Position numbers and translations under genes: made by a program. 64,000 nucleotides of DNA from G965276765 sp965276765 (lineage in GTDB: Bacteria > Actinomycetota > Acidimicrobiia > Acidimicrobiales > Palsa-688), in the NCBI GenBank assembly GCA_965276765.1, contig OZ255627.1, positions 4,712,001-4,776,000 on the forward strand. The letters are read 5' to 3'. Shown here in pieces: positions 1-8,098 of the stretch. The notes under the pieces are model-generated. The model was not told the origin of the DNA, did not search any database, and saw only the letters and a list, made by a program, of their open reading frames with translations. How positions within the stretch are numbered: position 1 is the first letter of the stretch; each line of letters opens with the position of its first letter.

Positions 1-1372
1 CGTAGCCACGTCGGCCGGCGTAGTGAGCCTGAAACGCGGTCCAGAGCGCCAGGCGGGCGGTGTCGGGACCGGGATCGGCGCGCCACGCCCACCGGGCCGC
101 CGATGCGTAGGTGAGGACATGAGTGAGGTCGAGCCAACCGAAGTCGGTCGAGTCCGACTCGACCTCGGCGGTGGGGTCGTAGCGCGCCAGGCGATGGGAG
201 CCGACCGCGACGACGGTGTCGATGAGGCCCTCGATGCCGGCGCCTCCGACGACGGCGTCGACCGCGGCTTCGACAACGGCGGGCGGCTGGCGACCGAGCA
301 GGGCGTCACGGAGCGGCCCGGCCTCTTCGCCTTCTGCGCTCCAGCCCTGCGACCGGGCGGTGGTGGCCAGGGCGGCCATGTCGACAGCACCGACCGCCCG
401 AGTGAAGGCCCGCATGTACGGCAGGCGGTCCTCTCGCGTGGCCCAGCCGATGGCGGGTACCAGGTGCGGCAGCACGGTATCGGCCCGCTCCCAGCCGAGC
501 CGATCGAGCAGGGCGAAGGCCTTCTGGACGTAGATGGCGGCGTGGCCGTAGGAGAGGTGGTGGTCGCTGACAACTCCCGTCAACCACCGACGCAATGTGG
601 ACGCGTCGTAATCGGCGGCGATGGCGCCCCGCAGCAGACCTTCCGCGCCGACGAGATCCTCCGCTTCGATGGCCGCACGGAAGGCCGCGCCGGGCCGGTC
701 CGGGAGGTCGCCGAGAGGCTCGGGCTGGGAACGCAGCGGCCGGCGCCGTTCGGTGTCGGCGATGCGGCCGAAGGCGGTGACGAGCGGAAGGGCCCTGGCG
801 TCACCTTCGGCCTCGGTGGCGGTGTGCATGCAGTCGACGAGCGAGGCCAGCGCGTGACCGAACCCGAACTCGGCGCGGGGCGCGCCCCACGCGACCGCCT
901 CCCAGACCAGCTGGACCGGGTCGGCGTCGGCTCTGAGGAGTCGGACGATGTCCCGTGCCATCTGCCCGACGTAGCCGTCGTCGAGGCCCCGGCGCAGGCT
1001 CGCCGTAAGGCGGGCTCGGGTCTGCTCGGCGGGCGGGTCGGCCACGACGGCGACGACGGTTCCTTCCCTGACCGTGGCCGGGTAGAGCCGCAGGTCCTCT
1101 TCGCCCCGCAGGCAATGACCATCGGCGACGCGGTACTTCCAGTTGTGCCAGGCACAGGTGAGGGTCCCGTCGTCGAGATCGCCCTGGACCAGGCCGTAGC
1201 CCTGGTGGGGGCAGGCGTTGTCGGTGACCGACCAGCCCGCCGGGGTCGCAGCGACGAGCAGGCGACGGGCGCCGGCGTGGACGAGACGGAGGCTTCCAGG
1301 GGGAAAGTCCTCGACGGCGCCGAGCACGATCTCATCGGGGACGCCGGCCGGTGATGTCGGGGCTCTCGTCAT
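1..1372 (-). CDS. Rieske [2Fe-2S] domain protein with a long helical C-terminal domain (3' end beyond the window)
   Basis: Reading from ATG at 1372, the frame stays open to the window edge (about 457 residues), so the C-terminus is missing. Residues about 40-75 carry a Rieske cluster signature: CPHQG followed about 18 residues later by CAWH (C-x-H ... C-x-x-H), the ligands of a [2Fe-2S] centre. The rest (about residues 100-457) is an Ala/Leu-rich, probably all-helical domain with motifs such as HLSYGHAAIYVQKAF and LPHLVPAIGWATRED, which I cannot assign. The protein is larger than a simple ferredoxin-type Rieske protein and lacks a visible mononuclear-iron oxygenase motif. It lies 33 bp downstream of the Atl-like gene on the same strand and may be co-transcribed with it. 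An electron-transfer or oxidase role is an inference. Confidence 0.72.
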   Translation of the reverse strand, partial: MTRAPTSPAGVPDEIVLGAVEDFPPGSLRLVHAGARRLLVAATPAGWSVTDNACPHQGYGLVQGDLDDGTLTCAWHNWKYRVADGHCLRGEEDLRLYPATVREGTVVAVVADPPAEQTRARLTASLRRGLDDGYVGQMARDIVRLLRADADPVQLVWEAVAWGAPRAEFGFGHALASLVDCMHTATEAEGDARALPLVTAFGRIADTERRRPLRSQPEPLGDLPDRPGAAFRAAIEAEDLVGAEGLLRGAIAADYDASTLRRWLTGVVSDHHLSYGHAAIYVQKAFALLDRLGWERADTVLPHLVPAIGWATREDRLPYMRAFTRAVGAVDMAALATTARSQGWSAEGEEAGPLRDALLGRQPPAVVEAAVDAVVGGAGIEGLIDTVVAVGSHRLARYDPTAEVESDSTDFGWLDLTHVLTYASAARWAWRADPGPDTARLALWTAFQAHYAGRRGY

Positions 1373-1405
1373 ACCGCGAGCTAACACCCTCAAGTTCACT
1401 TCAAG

Positions 1406-1837
1406 TCAAGCGCGATCCACGGAAGGCTCGTTTTGCCCTCGCCCAGGGCACCAGCGTCCCTTCGACATGTCGACGCGGTCGCCACGCAGCGGGGCTCGCT
1501 CCTTGCGGAGTCGGGCGAGGTGCTCGCGCCGCGAGTGCGGGGCGAGCGAACCGTCGGCCATCACCACTCGGTGCCACGGCACCTCGTGGCCGCGCCGGGC
1601 GAGGATCTGGCCGACCTGGCGCGCCGATCGCATGCCGACGAAGCGGGCAATGTCCCCGTAGGACATCACCCGTCCTGGCGGGATGGAGTCCACGACATCG
1701 AGCACGACCGTGCTCCGGTCACGGTCCGGATCAAGGAGGGCCGGATCGAGGCGGGCCGGATCAAGGAGGGCCGGATCGGACCCGTCCGGCCAGTCGTCGG
1801 GGTTGGGCGGAACGATCCCTGCCTTGATGCGCGCCAC
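1406..1837 (-). CDS. Alkyltransferase-like (Atl) protein, MGMT-family DNA-binding domain
   Basis: This 143-residue protein matches the C-terminal DNA-binding/active-site domain of O6-alkylguanine-DNA alkyltransferases (IPPGRVMSYGDIA, then ARQVGQILARRG). The acceptor motif PCHRV reads PWHRVV here, so the reactive Cys is Trp. That is the hallmark of alkyltransferase-like proteins, which bind O6-alkylguanine without repairing it and pass the lesion to nucleotide excision repair. The N-terminus (residues about 20-38) carries three tandem LDPA-type pentapeptides encoded by 15-bp DNA repeats (1728-1772). The start is the first ATG of the frame. An arginine-rich loop after the motif (SRREHLARLRKER) fits DNA binding. 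Confidence 0.85.
   Translation of the reverse strand: MARIKAGIVPPNPDDWPDGSDPALLDPARLDPALLDPDRDRSTVVLDVVDSIPPGRVMSYGDIARFVGMRSARQVGQILARRGHEVPWHRVVMADGSLAPHSRREHLARLRKERAPLRGDRVDMSKGRWCPGRGQNEPSVDRA
1728..1772. repeat. Three tandem 15-bp repeats inside the Atl gene
   Basis: Units GGATCAAGGAGGGCC, GGATCGAGGCGGGCC and GGATCAAGGAGGGCC at 1728-1742, 1743-1757 and 1758-1772. They keep frame and encode the LLDPA/RLDPA/LLDPD stretch of the N-terminus, a length-variable candidate. Confidence 0.8.
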
Positions 1838-1917
1838 CAGCCGAGTATCCCAGGCCGAACCGCGCCCGGCAGGCCAGCTGTCGCCCTCGCTTCGACCGGT
1901 GTCGCTAACGTCGGCGG

Positions 1918-2310
1918 GTGCTCCATCATGTGACGCTCTGGGTGCCCGACCTCACACGGGCCGAGCAATCGTGGGGTTGGCTGCTCGGACAGCTCGATTA
2001 CGCCGTTGACGCTTCGCTCGGCCCCGTCGTGTTGTTTCGTCATCCGACCGGCTTCGCCATCGCCCTCGAGCAATCGCCCGACATGGTGCCAGGGATGCTC
2101 TACAGCCGGCTGAGACCGGGCCTCAACCACATTGCCTTCGGCGTCGACTCCCCCGCCGTCCTCGACGGCATGCGACGCCAGGCCAAGTCGCACGGCTGGT
2201 CGACCCTCCCGAGCGATCGCCACCTCATCGCCGGCGGCGCTTCGGTCCTCTACCTCGAGGACAGGGACGGCTTCGAGATCGAGCTCGTGGCCCGTCCGTC
2301 CTCCGATTGA
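1918..2310 (+). CDS. VOC-family (glyoxalase/bleomycin-resistance/dioxygenase) protein
   Basis: A 130-residue single-domain protein with GTG start at 1918. The pattern HHVTLWVPDL near the N-terminus, HIAFGV in the middle and YLEDRDGFEIELV at the C-terminus is the beta-alpha-beta-beta-beta layout of a VOC module, with His5 and the late Glu in metal-ligand positions. The usual length of one-module members is 120-140 residues. Substrate cannot be read from the sequence. It converges on the acyl-CoA dehydrogenase gene, whose stop is 17 bp away. Confidence 0.8.
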   Translation: MLHHVTLWVPDLTRAEQSWGWLLGQLDYAVDASLGPVVLFRHPTGFAIALEQSPDMVPGMLYSRLRPGLNHIAFGVDSPAVLDGMRRQAKSHGWSTLPSDRHLIAGGASVLYLEDRDGFEIELVARPSSD

Positions 2311-2327
2311 CCCGCGACTCCGAGAGA

Positions 2328-3473
2328 CTAAGGGGCGGGGTGAATCACCTCTCGGGCGATCACCGTCTTTTGGATCTCGTTGGTCCCCTCTTCGAAACGC
2401 TGGGCCCTGGCGTCACGGTAGATCCGCTCGATCGGGTTCGGTTCCCAGTAGCCGATCCCGCCGTGGACCTGGAGGGCCTTGTCGGTGACCCGGGTCAGCA
2501 TGTCCACGGCATTGAGCTTGGACATCGACGACAGGGTCGTTGCCCTCGGGTCGCCTGTCTCCCACTGGCGCGCCGCATGCAGGGTGAGCTGGCGGGCGGC
2601 TTCGATGTCGGTGGCGTTCTCGGCGAGGGAGAAGGCGATGGACTGTCGGGCCGACAGAGGCTTGCCGAACGTCTGCCGCGTCCTGGCGTGCTCGACGGCC
2701 AGTTCCTGGGCTCGGCGGGCCAGACCGACGCAGCTCATCGCCACGGAGATCCTGCTCGGTGTGAGAAACCCTCCTAGCGCGACCTCAAGGCCGCGTCCCT
2801 CGTCACCCAACCGGTTGGCCACAGGGACCGGTGTCCTGTCGAAGGTCAAACGGGCGTGGTCGGTGCCCCGCACGCCCATGGTGTCGGGCATGGCTTCGAC
2901 CGTTGCGCCCGGCGAGTTGCGATCGACCATCAGCGCGACGGTGCCATCCTTGCCTTGGGTGCCGGCCACCCGCGCGAACAGGAGCCAATAGTCGCAACTC
3001 ACGCCGAAGGTGATGAGGTGCTTCTCGCCGGTCAGGTAGTAGACGTCGCCGTCGCGCTCGACGCGGCTGCGGAGATCCGCCCCCGTCCCCGCCGTCGGCT
3101 CGGTCAGGGTGAAGGCGACCTTGATGCCACCGGCGATCTGGGGCAACACGAAGGCGTCGCGCTGCTCGACGGTGGCGAACTGGTCAATGGCCCGCCACAG
3201 ACCGTTGCACACGTGGATGATCATCCGCACCGATGCGTGCGACATCGAAAACAGCTCGAGGAGCTCGAGGTACCGGGAGAATGCGATTCCCCGGCCCCCG
3301 TACTCCTCGGGCGCCGCCAGGTGAAGGTAACCGCGCTCACGCAGATCGTCCCACAGCTTCGGCGGCACCGCATGCGTCCGTTCGATCTCGGTTGCGTAAT
3401 CCTCGCCGGGACCGCGGACGAACGCTTCGATCTCCTCGCTCAGCGCTCGAAAGGATGTCTCTTGCATGCTCAC
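2328..3473 (-). CDS. Acyl-CoA dehydrogenase family flavoprotein
   Basis: The 381-residue protein has the standard acyl-CoA dehydrogenase layout: helical N-domain, middle beta-domain with FTLTEPTAGTGADL (FAD-binding FxxTEP), and helical C-domain with ALQVHGGIGYW and RFEEGTNEIQ. The Glu in the last motif is the usual catalytic base. The start codon (3473) overlaps the stop of the upstream EPSP-synthase/ligase fusion by 4 nt (ATGA), so the two are translationally coupled. It should take electrons from a CoA ester, probably the product of that ligase, and pass them to ETF. The substrate is unknown; an alicyclic acyl-CoA is an attractive guess from the neighbour. Confidence 0.9.
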   Translation of the reverse strand: MSMQETSFRALSEEIEAFVRGPGEDYATEIERTHAVPPKLWDDLRERGYLHLAAPEEYGGRGIAFSRYLELLELFSMSHASVRMIIHVCNGLWRAIDQFATVEQRDAFVLPQIAGGIKVAFTLTEPTAGTGADLRSRVERDGDVYYLTGEKHLITFGVSCDYWLLFARVAGTQGKDGTVALMVDRNSPGATVEAMPDTMGVRGTDHARLTFDRTPVPVANRLGDEGRGLEVALGGFLTPSRISVAMSCVGLARRAQELAVEHARTRQTFGKPLSARQSIAFSLAENATDIEAARQLTLHAARQWETGDPRATTLSSMSKLNAVDMLTRVTDKALQVHGGIGYWEPNPIERIYRDARAQRFEEGTNEIQKTVIAREVIHPAP

Positions 3474-6400
3474 GTTCGTCCCCCCGTCTCGTCGAGGTGC
3501 CGCGCCCGTTCGCGCAGCACAAACTTCTGGACCTTACCGGCGGGGTTGATCGGCAACCGTTCGACGGCCTCGAGACGCTCGGGCCAGTAGTGCTTGGCGA
3601 CGCGGGCGCCGTCCAAGAAGCGCCGCATCTCGGCTAGGTCGAACTCGGCCGCGGCGACCACGAAGGCGCAGGCTCGCTCACCGAGGCGCTCGTCGGGCAT
3701 GGCCACGATGGCCACGTCGACGACGGCAGGATGGGTGTGAATGAGCTGCTCGATCTCGGCCACGGGTACCTTTTCTCCGCCCCGGTTGATCACGTCTTTC
3801 ACCCGTCCCGCGATTCGAACGTAGCCGGCGTCATCGATGACCGCCAGGTCGCCGCTGCGGTACCAACCGTCGACGGTCATGGCATCGGCCGTCCAGTCCG
3901 GGTGGTCAAGGTAGCCCTCGAAGAGGCATTCGCTCCAAACTTCGAAGTTGCCTTGCTGGCCGGCGGCCAAGACGCTTCCATCATCGTCGGTGACTCGGAG
4001 CCGCACCTCTTCGAGGGCTCGTCCGTCGGTCCCCCAGACCTTGGCCGGCTCGTCATCGGGCGCCGAGAGTGAGCCGAGACAGGTCTCGGTCGTGCCCCAC
4101 GCGCCGCACACCGCCGTGCCGAGCACTCGGGTCGCCAGCTCGGCCAGGCCACGCGGCACGGTGGCTCCTGTGGCGACAAAGATCCGCAGGGCATCGGGCG
4201 TCTCTTGGGTCTCCTCCACGGCGGCAATGAGGTCGGCGAGAAAGGGGGTGGCAGCCTGCACGAAGGTCGCTCGCCAGCGGCGCAAGGCCCCGAGCGCGAC
4301 CCGGCCGTCCCAGCTGGCCTGCAGGATCTGCGGCACCCCGAGGACGAGGGCAAGCCACATGCCGTAGAGGAAGCCGGTCTGGTGCGCGAGCGGCGAGGGG
4401 ACGAACACGCGGTCGGTATCGGTCAGGTCCAGGTGGCGGATCTCGCCGGCGACGGCCCGGGTCAAGGCGTCCATGCGATGCAGGACACCCTTGGGCTCAC
4501 CCGACGTTCCCGAAGTGAAGAGCAGCTGCGCCAGGGCGGTGGGCACCGGTGCACGGGCGTCGATGACGGCTCGGTCCGGTTTTGTCGCTTGGAGCGCCTC
4601 GGCGAAGCGGTACCAGCGGACTCCGCGGCCCAAGGGAAGCGGGCCGTCGCCACCGACGACCACGACATGGCGCAAGGCCGAGTTGTCCGCACCTCGATCC
4701 GAGAGCAAGCTCGCGATCTCGCCGGGATAGTCGCGGTCGCGAAAACGATCGGGAACGACCAGGACTCTGGCCCGCGACCGTTTGAGCGTGAACGCCACCT
4801 CCCGCTCCCGGAAGATCGGCATGACGGGACAGCACACGGCGCCGATTCGAAGCGCGGCCAGGGCGACGACGACGAACTCGGCGCAGTTGGGCAACTGGAA
4901 TGCCACGGCCTCGTCCGGTGTCACCCCGAGGTCGAGGAGGAGCATGGCGACCATGTCGGCATGCCGGTCGATGTCGGCCCAGGTCCAGACTCGGTCGGAG
5001 GCGGCGTCGACACCGATGTCTACGATCGCAGGGTCGTCGGGCCGCTCCTCGGCCAAGCGGCGCACGTAGTGCCCGATCGGAGTGGCCGCCGCCTCGGCCG
5101 GTGCGAGTCGGGCCGGCGGGCTGTGTCGCGTGGGGCGGGGCGCCGAGCGCTGGGCTGCGATCGACGACTCGACTCCCATGCAGATGCCAACGGCATTCAT
5201 CTCGTCCAGGAACCGGGGGTAGGAGATCCGGTAGGCGTTGGGATAGGTCAGTCGGGTCTCGCCCTCGGCACGCGATGCGGCCACGGCAAGGGACATGAGC
5301 ACCCGGTGGTCGTTGAAGGAGGACAGGTCGGCACCGGTCAGACGATCGATGCCCTGGCAGATGAGTGTGTCGCCGCGCTGTTCGATCCGGCCACCCATGC
5401 GATTGAGTTGGAGCATGGCCGAGACCCGGTCGGACTCCTTCAGCCGCACGTGGGCCACGTTGTCGAGAATCGTCGTGCCGCGGGCGAAGGTGCCGAGCAC
5501 GGAGAGAATCGGGAGCATGTCGGGGACGCTGCGGCAGTCGACATCGACGGCCGAGAGCTCGATGCCGTCGTGGCGTACGCGCACGAGGCCGGTATCGGCG
5601 TCGAGCGTCATCGGCAGGCCCATCTGAGCGATGATGTCGAGCAGCTCCGCCTCGGGATGGTCGGTCTCGGCTGCAGAACGGGCCGAAAGCCCCCGGAAGA
5701 GCACATCGGATGGATGGAGCGCCGTCACCGCCAGACCGAAAGCGGCGGCACTGATGTCGGGCGGGATGGTTACGGTCGCCGGATGGGGAACCTGGTTTGG
5801 TTCGATCTCGTAGCGGCGCCCGCCGTCGGTCACGTCGACGTGCAGGCCGAAGTCGGCCATCATCCGGATCGTGAGGTCGATGTACGAGCGCTCGTTCAGG
5901 GGGCCTTCGACGGTGATGGTGCTCGGGCCCGAGGCGAACGGCGCAAGCAGCAGCAGCCCGGAGATCCACTGCGAGAGCATCCCGGAGATCGTGACGCGGC
6001 CCCCAGTCGGGCGCCGGGGCTTCACGAGGATCGGCGGGCAGCCCGTCGGCGACGACAGCTCGACTCCCAGAGCGCCGAGGGCATCCAAAAGGGGGCGGAT
6101 CGGTCGCCGCTGGAAGTATTTCTGCCCGACCACCGTCACCGGCGCGTCGGCCAGTGACACCAGGCCGGCCATGAAGTACAACGTGGTGCCCGAGCTACCC
6201 ACCGACACCTCGGGACCGGTGGGTCGGTACGGGCCGCCATCGACGACAAAGGTGTCGCCGCGGCGACGGATTCTCGTGCCCAGCCGACGCAGGGCCTTGG
6301 TCGTGTGGCGAACATGACCGGCGTCTGACAGGCCCCGGATCTCACTCGTGCCCGGCGCGAGCGACGCCAGTATCAAGGCTCGGTGAGCGTGGTACTTGGA

Positions 6401-6475
6401 GTTGGGGATGACCAGCTCTCCTGCGAGCGGATCGACCGCCTGCTTGACGAGCAAACGAACGATTTTTCCTGCCAT
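3470..6475 (-). CDS. Fusion protein: EPSP-synthase-like (AroA fold) domain plus AMP-forming acyl-CoA ligase
   Basis: A 1001-residue protein from ATG 6475 (a TTG lies one codon upstream; AGGGAAGG sits in front). Residues about 5-435 are an AroA-type inside-out barrel: SKYHAHRAL near the N-terminus, GSSGTT, RLKESDR, FNDHR. After a Pro/Ala-rich linker (about 435-470) comes an ANL ligase with LLFTSGTSGEPKG (P-loop), WGTTE, YRSGDLA, GRVKDVINRGGEKV and the catalytic Lys in NPAGKVQK. By eye against E. coli AroA, Lys22, Arg27, Asp313, Glu341, Arg344, His385 and Arg386 are kept. Ser23 is Tyr, the Arg124 position is Tyr and Lys411 is not conserved. It may therefore not make EPSP, and the two domains may act in sequence on a shikimate-like acid and its CoA thioester. 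It is coupled to the acyl-CoA dehydrogenase. Confidence 0.88.
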   Translation of the reverse strand: MAGKIVRLLVKQAVDPLAGELVIPNSKYHAHRALILASLAPGTSEIRGLSDAGHVRHTTKALRRLGTRIRRRGDTFVVDGGPYRPTGPEVSVGSSGTTLYFMAGLVSLADAPVTVVGQKYFQRRPIRPLLDALGALGVELSSPTGCPPILVKPRRPTGGRVTISGMLSQWISGLLLLAPFASGPSTITVEGPLNERSYIDLTIRMMADFGLHVDVTDGGRRYEIEPNQVPHPATVTIPPDISAAAFGLAVTALHPSDVLFRGLSARSAAETDHPEAELLDIIAQMGLPMTLDADTGLVRVRHDGIELSAVDVDCRSVPDMLPILSVLGTFARGTTILDNVAHVRLKESDRVSAMLQLNRMGGRIEQRGDTLICQGIDRLTGADLSSFNDHRVLMSLAVAASRAEGETRLTYPNAYRISYPRFLDEMNAVGICMGVESSIAAQRSAPRPTRHSPPARLAPAEAAATPIGHYVRRLAEERPDDPAIVDIGVDAASDRVWTWADIDRHADMVAMLLLDLGVTPDEAVAFQLPNCAEFVVVALAALRIGAVCCPVMPIFREREVAFTLKRSRARVLVVPDRFRDRDYPGEIASLLSDRGADNSALRHVVVVGGDGPLPLGRGVRWYRFAEALQATKPDRAVIDARAPVPTALAQLLFTSGTSGEPKGVLHRMDALTRAVAGEIRHLDLTDTDRVFVPSPLAHQTGFLYGMWLALVLGVPQILQASWDGRVALGALRRWRATFVQAATPFLADLIAAVEETQETPDALRIFVATGATVPRGLAELATRVLGTAVCGAWGTTETCLGSLSAPDDEPAKVWGTDGRALEEVRLRVTDDDGSVLAAGQQGNFEVWSECLFEGYLDHPDWTADAMTVDGWYRSGDLAVIDDAGYVRIAGRVKDVINRGGEKVPVAEIEQLIHTHPAVVDVAIVAMPDERLGERACAFVVAAAEFDLAEMRRFLDGARVAKHYWPERLEAVERLPINPAGKVQKFVLRERARHLDETGGRT

Positions 6476-6663
6476 CAAGACAAACCTTCCCTGCCGTAAA
6501 CCCGCGTTGCTCTACACCATCGACCAGCGCCACTTACGCCCCGTACCTCTGTTTCGTGGCCCTGGCCTCTGGATGGCAAGCTACTCACTGTGACCGATCC
6601 AATCCACTGCGGGCCGATGCCACCCCACCCTCACGCTGTCGTGTGCTCAGAAAGGGGACGACG

Positions 6664-7695
6664 GTGCAGATCGATCTGATGGTGGACGGCGCCCGCTGGG
6701 AGCGCGTGAGCTTCCTCGCCCGGGCGGCGGAGGACGCAGGCTTCTCGGGGATGGTGTTCACCGAGACCATGCAGGCACCGTGGATGTCCATCGCCGCGGC
6801 GGCCATGAACACCTCCCGGTTGGAGTTCTCGACCGGGATCGCAGTGGCGTTTCCCCGCAGCCCGATGGTGACGGCCCAGTTGGCCTGGGAGCTGGCCGAC
6901 AACACCCACGGCCGCTTCAGGCTCGGTCTCGGCAGTCAGGTCAAGGCCCATGTCGAGCGCCGGTACAGCGCGCCCTTCGACCCACCAGGACCGCGACTGC
7001 GTGACTACGTCGAGGCCGTGAAGGCCTGCTTTGGGGCGTTCCGTGGGGACTTCCCCCTCGATCATCGGGGCCAGTACTACGAGCTGTCCCTGCTTCCGCC
7101 GACGTGGACGCCACGTCCCCACCCCTACGGTGACATCAAGGTCGACATCTCCGCCGTGAACCCGTGGATGTGCCGCATGGCCGGGGCCGTCGCCGACGGC
7201 GTCCACCTGCACCCCTTTCACTCGTCTGCCTACCTGAAGAACCGGCTGCTCCCGGCCGTAGCCGATGGTGCCGCCACCGCCGGCCGGGCGAGCGATCAGG
7301 TGGAGCTGACGATCCCCGTCTTCGCCGTGCCCGGTGACAGCCCCGAAGAGCGGGGCCCCATCCTCGAACAGGCGCGCGCCCAGATCGCCTTCTACGGTTC
7401 GACGCGCAACTACGCCTTTCAGTTCGACGATCTCGGGTTCCCCGGCACCTCGGCCGTGCTCAACGAGCGCCTCAAGGCCAACGATCTCCCGGGCATGGCC
7501 GCCACCATCACCGACGAGATGCTCGAGCACTTCGCCGTCGTCGCCCGCTGGGACGAGCTCGCCGACGCCCTGGTCGACCGCTATCGGGGCATCGCGACCC
7601 GCCTCGTCATGTATCTGGCCCAAGCCTCGATCGACGCCGATCCGTCCACCTTGGGCCGCTGGGGCGAGGTCGCCCGCGCCGTCACTGCGGCCTAG
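6664..7695 (+). CDS. LLM-class (luciferase-like) oxidoreductase, probably F420-dependent
   Basis: A TIM-barrel luciferase-like protein of 343 residues: GFSGMVFTE near the N-terminus, LEFSTGIAVAFPRSP, the family marker GRFRLGLGSQVKAHVERRYS, and a C-terminal DELADALVDRY segment. I place the start at GTG 6664 because AAAGGGG precedes it by 7 nt; the frame is open 108 nt further upstream but without family features there. It is divergent from the EPSP-synthase/ligase gene across a 188-bp gap and could belong to the same pathway. Such enzymes usually use F420 for hydride transfer; the substrate is not evident. Confidence 0.85.
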   Translation: MQIDLMVDGARWERVSFLARAAEDAGFSGMVFTETMQAPWMSIAAAAMNTSRLEFSTGIAVAFPRSPMVTAQLAWELADNTHGRFRLGLGSQVKAHVERRYSAPFDPPGPRLRDYVEAVKACFGAFRGDFPLDHRGQYYELSLLPPTWTPRPHPYGDIKVDISAVNPWMCRMAGAVADGVHLHPFHSSAYLKNRLLPAVADGAATAGRASDQVELTIPVFAVPGDSPEERGPILEQARAQIAFYGSTRNYAFQFDDLGFPGTSAVLNERLKANDLPGMAATITDEMLEHFAVVARWDELADALVDRYRGIATRLVMYLAQASIDADPSTLGRWGEVARAVTAA

Positions 7696-7700
7696 ACGAA

Positions 7701-8021
7701 TCAGGGGATGCGCACGCTGCGGTGTTGGCCAGCCAATTCACGATCGCCGTGGGTGAGCGACGCCGTCTTCACGGGCACCACTAGGCTCCAGTGCTTCCCG
7801 ACGGGGCAACGCTGCACCCGCGCCACGCCCAGATCCAGCGCCTTGACCTTGACTCCCGGGATCCAGATCGTCTCGGAGAGGTGACCCCGGCGACAGCGAA
7901 CGATCGTGTGGAAGCCCAGCTCGTAGCCGAGTAACCGCCCGACGACCGTGCCCCCAACGGCGACCACGACCACGGCGACGACAGCCCGCAGAGGTCTAGG
8001 CACCGTCACAGTATGGTCCAC
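7701..8021 (-). CDS. Conserved small protein with one N-terminal membrane segment
   Basis: A 106-residue protein. Residues about 10-32 are a hydrophobic segment (RAVVAVVVVAVGGTVVGRLL) with a short cytoplasmic N-terminus. The rest is a soluble beta-rich tail containing CRRGHLSETIWIPG and RVQRCPVGKHWSLVVPV. The spaced Cys-x-x-x-His and Cys-x-x-x-x-His pairs could bind metal. I do not recognise a named family. It ends 6 bp from the convergent LLM gene. Confidence 0.6.
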   Translation of the reverse strand: MDHTVTVPRPLRAVVAVVVVAVGGTVVGRLLGYELGFHTIVRCRRGHLSETIWIPGVKVKALDLGVARVQRCPVGKHWSLVVPVKTASLTHGDRELAGQHRSVRIP

Positions 8022-8098
8022 CGTGATCCACCCTCACAATGATCCACCGTCACCCTCGACGCCGCTGATCGGTCGGCTGGACGCGTATCCTCGTCAAC

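Noticed and set aside
1728..1772. CRISPR-like array
   Set aside because: Contiguous 15-bp in-frame repeats without spacers. No CRISPR array or cas gene was seen anywhere in the window.
4205..6157. A 650-codon open frame on the plus strand
   Set aside because: It is exactly antisense to the EPSP-synthase/ligase fusion, has no domain, and is explained by GC-rich codon bias.
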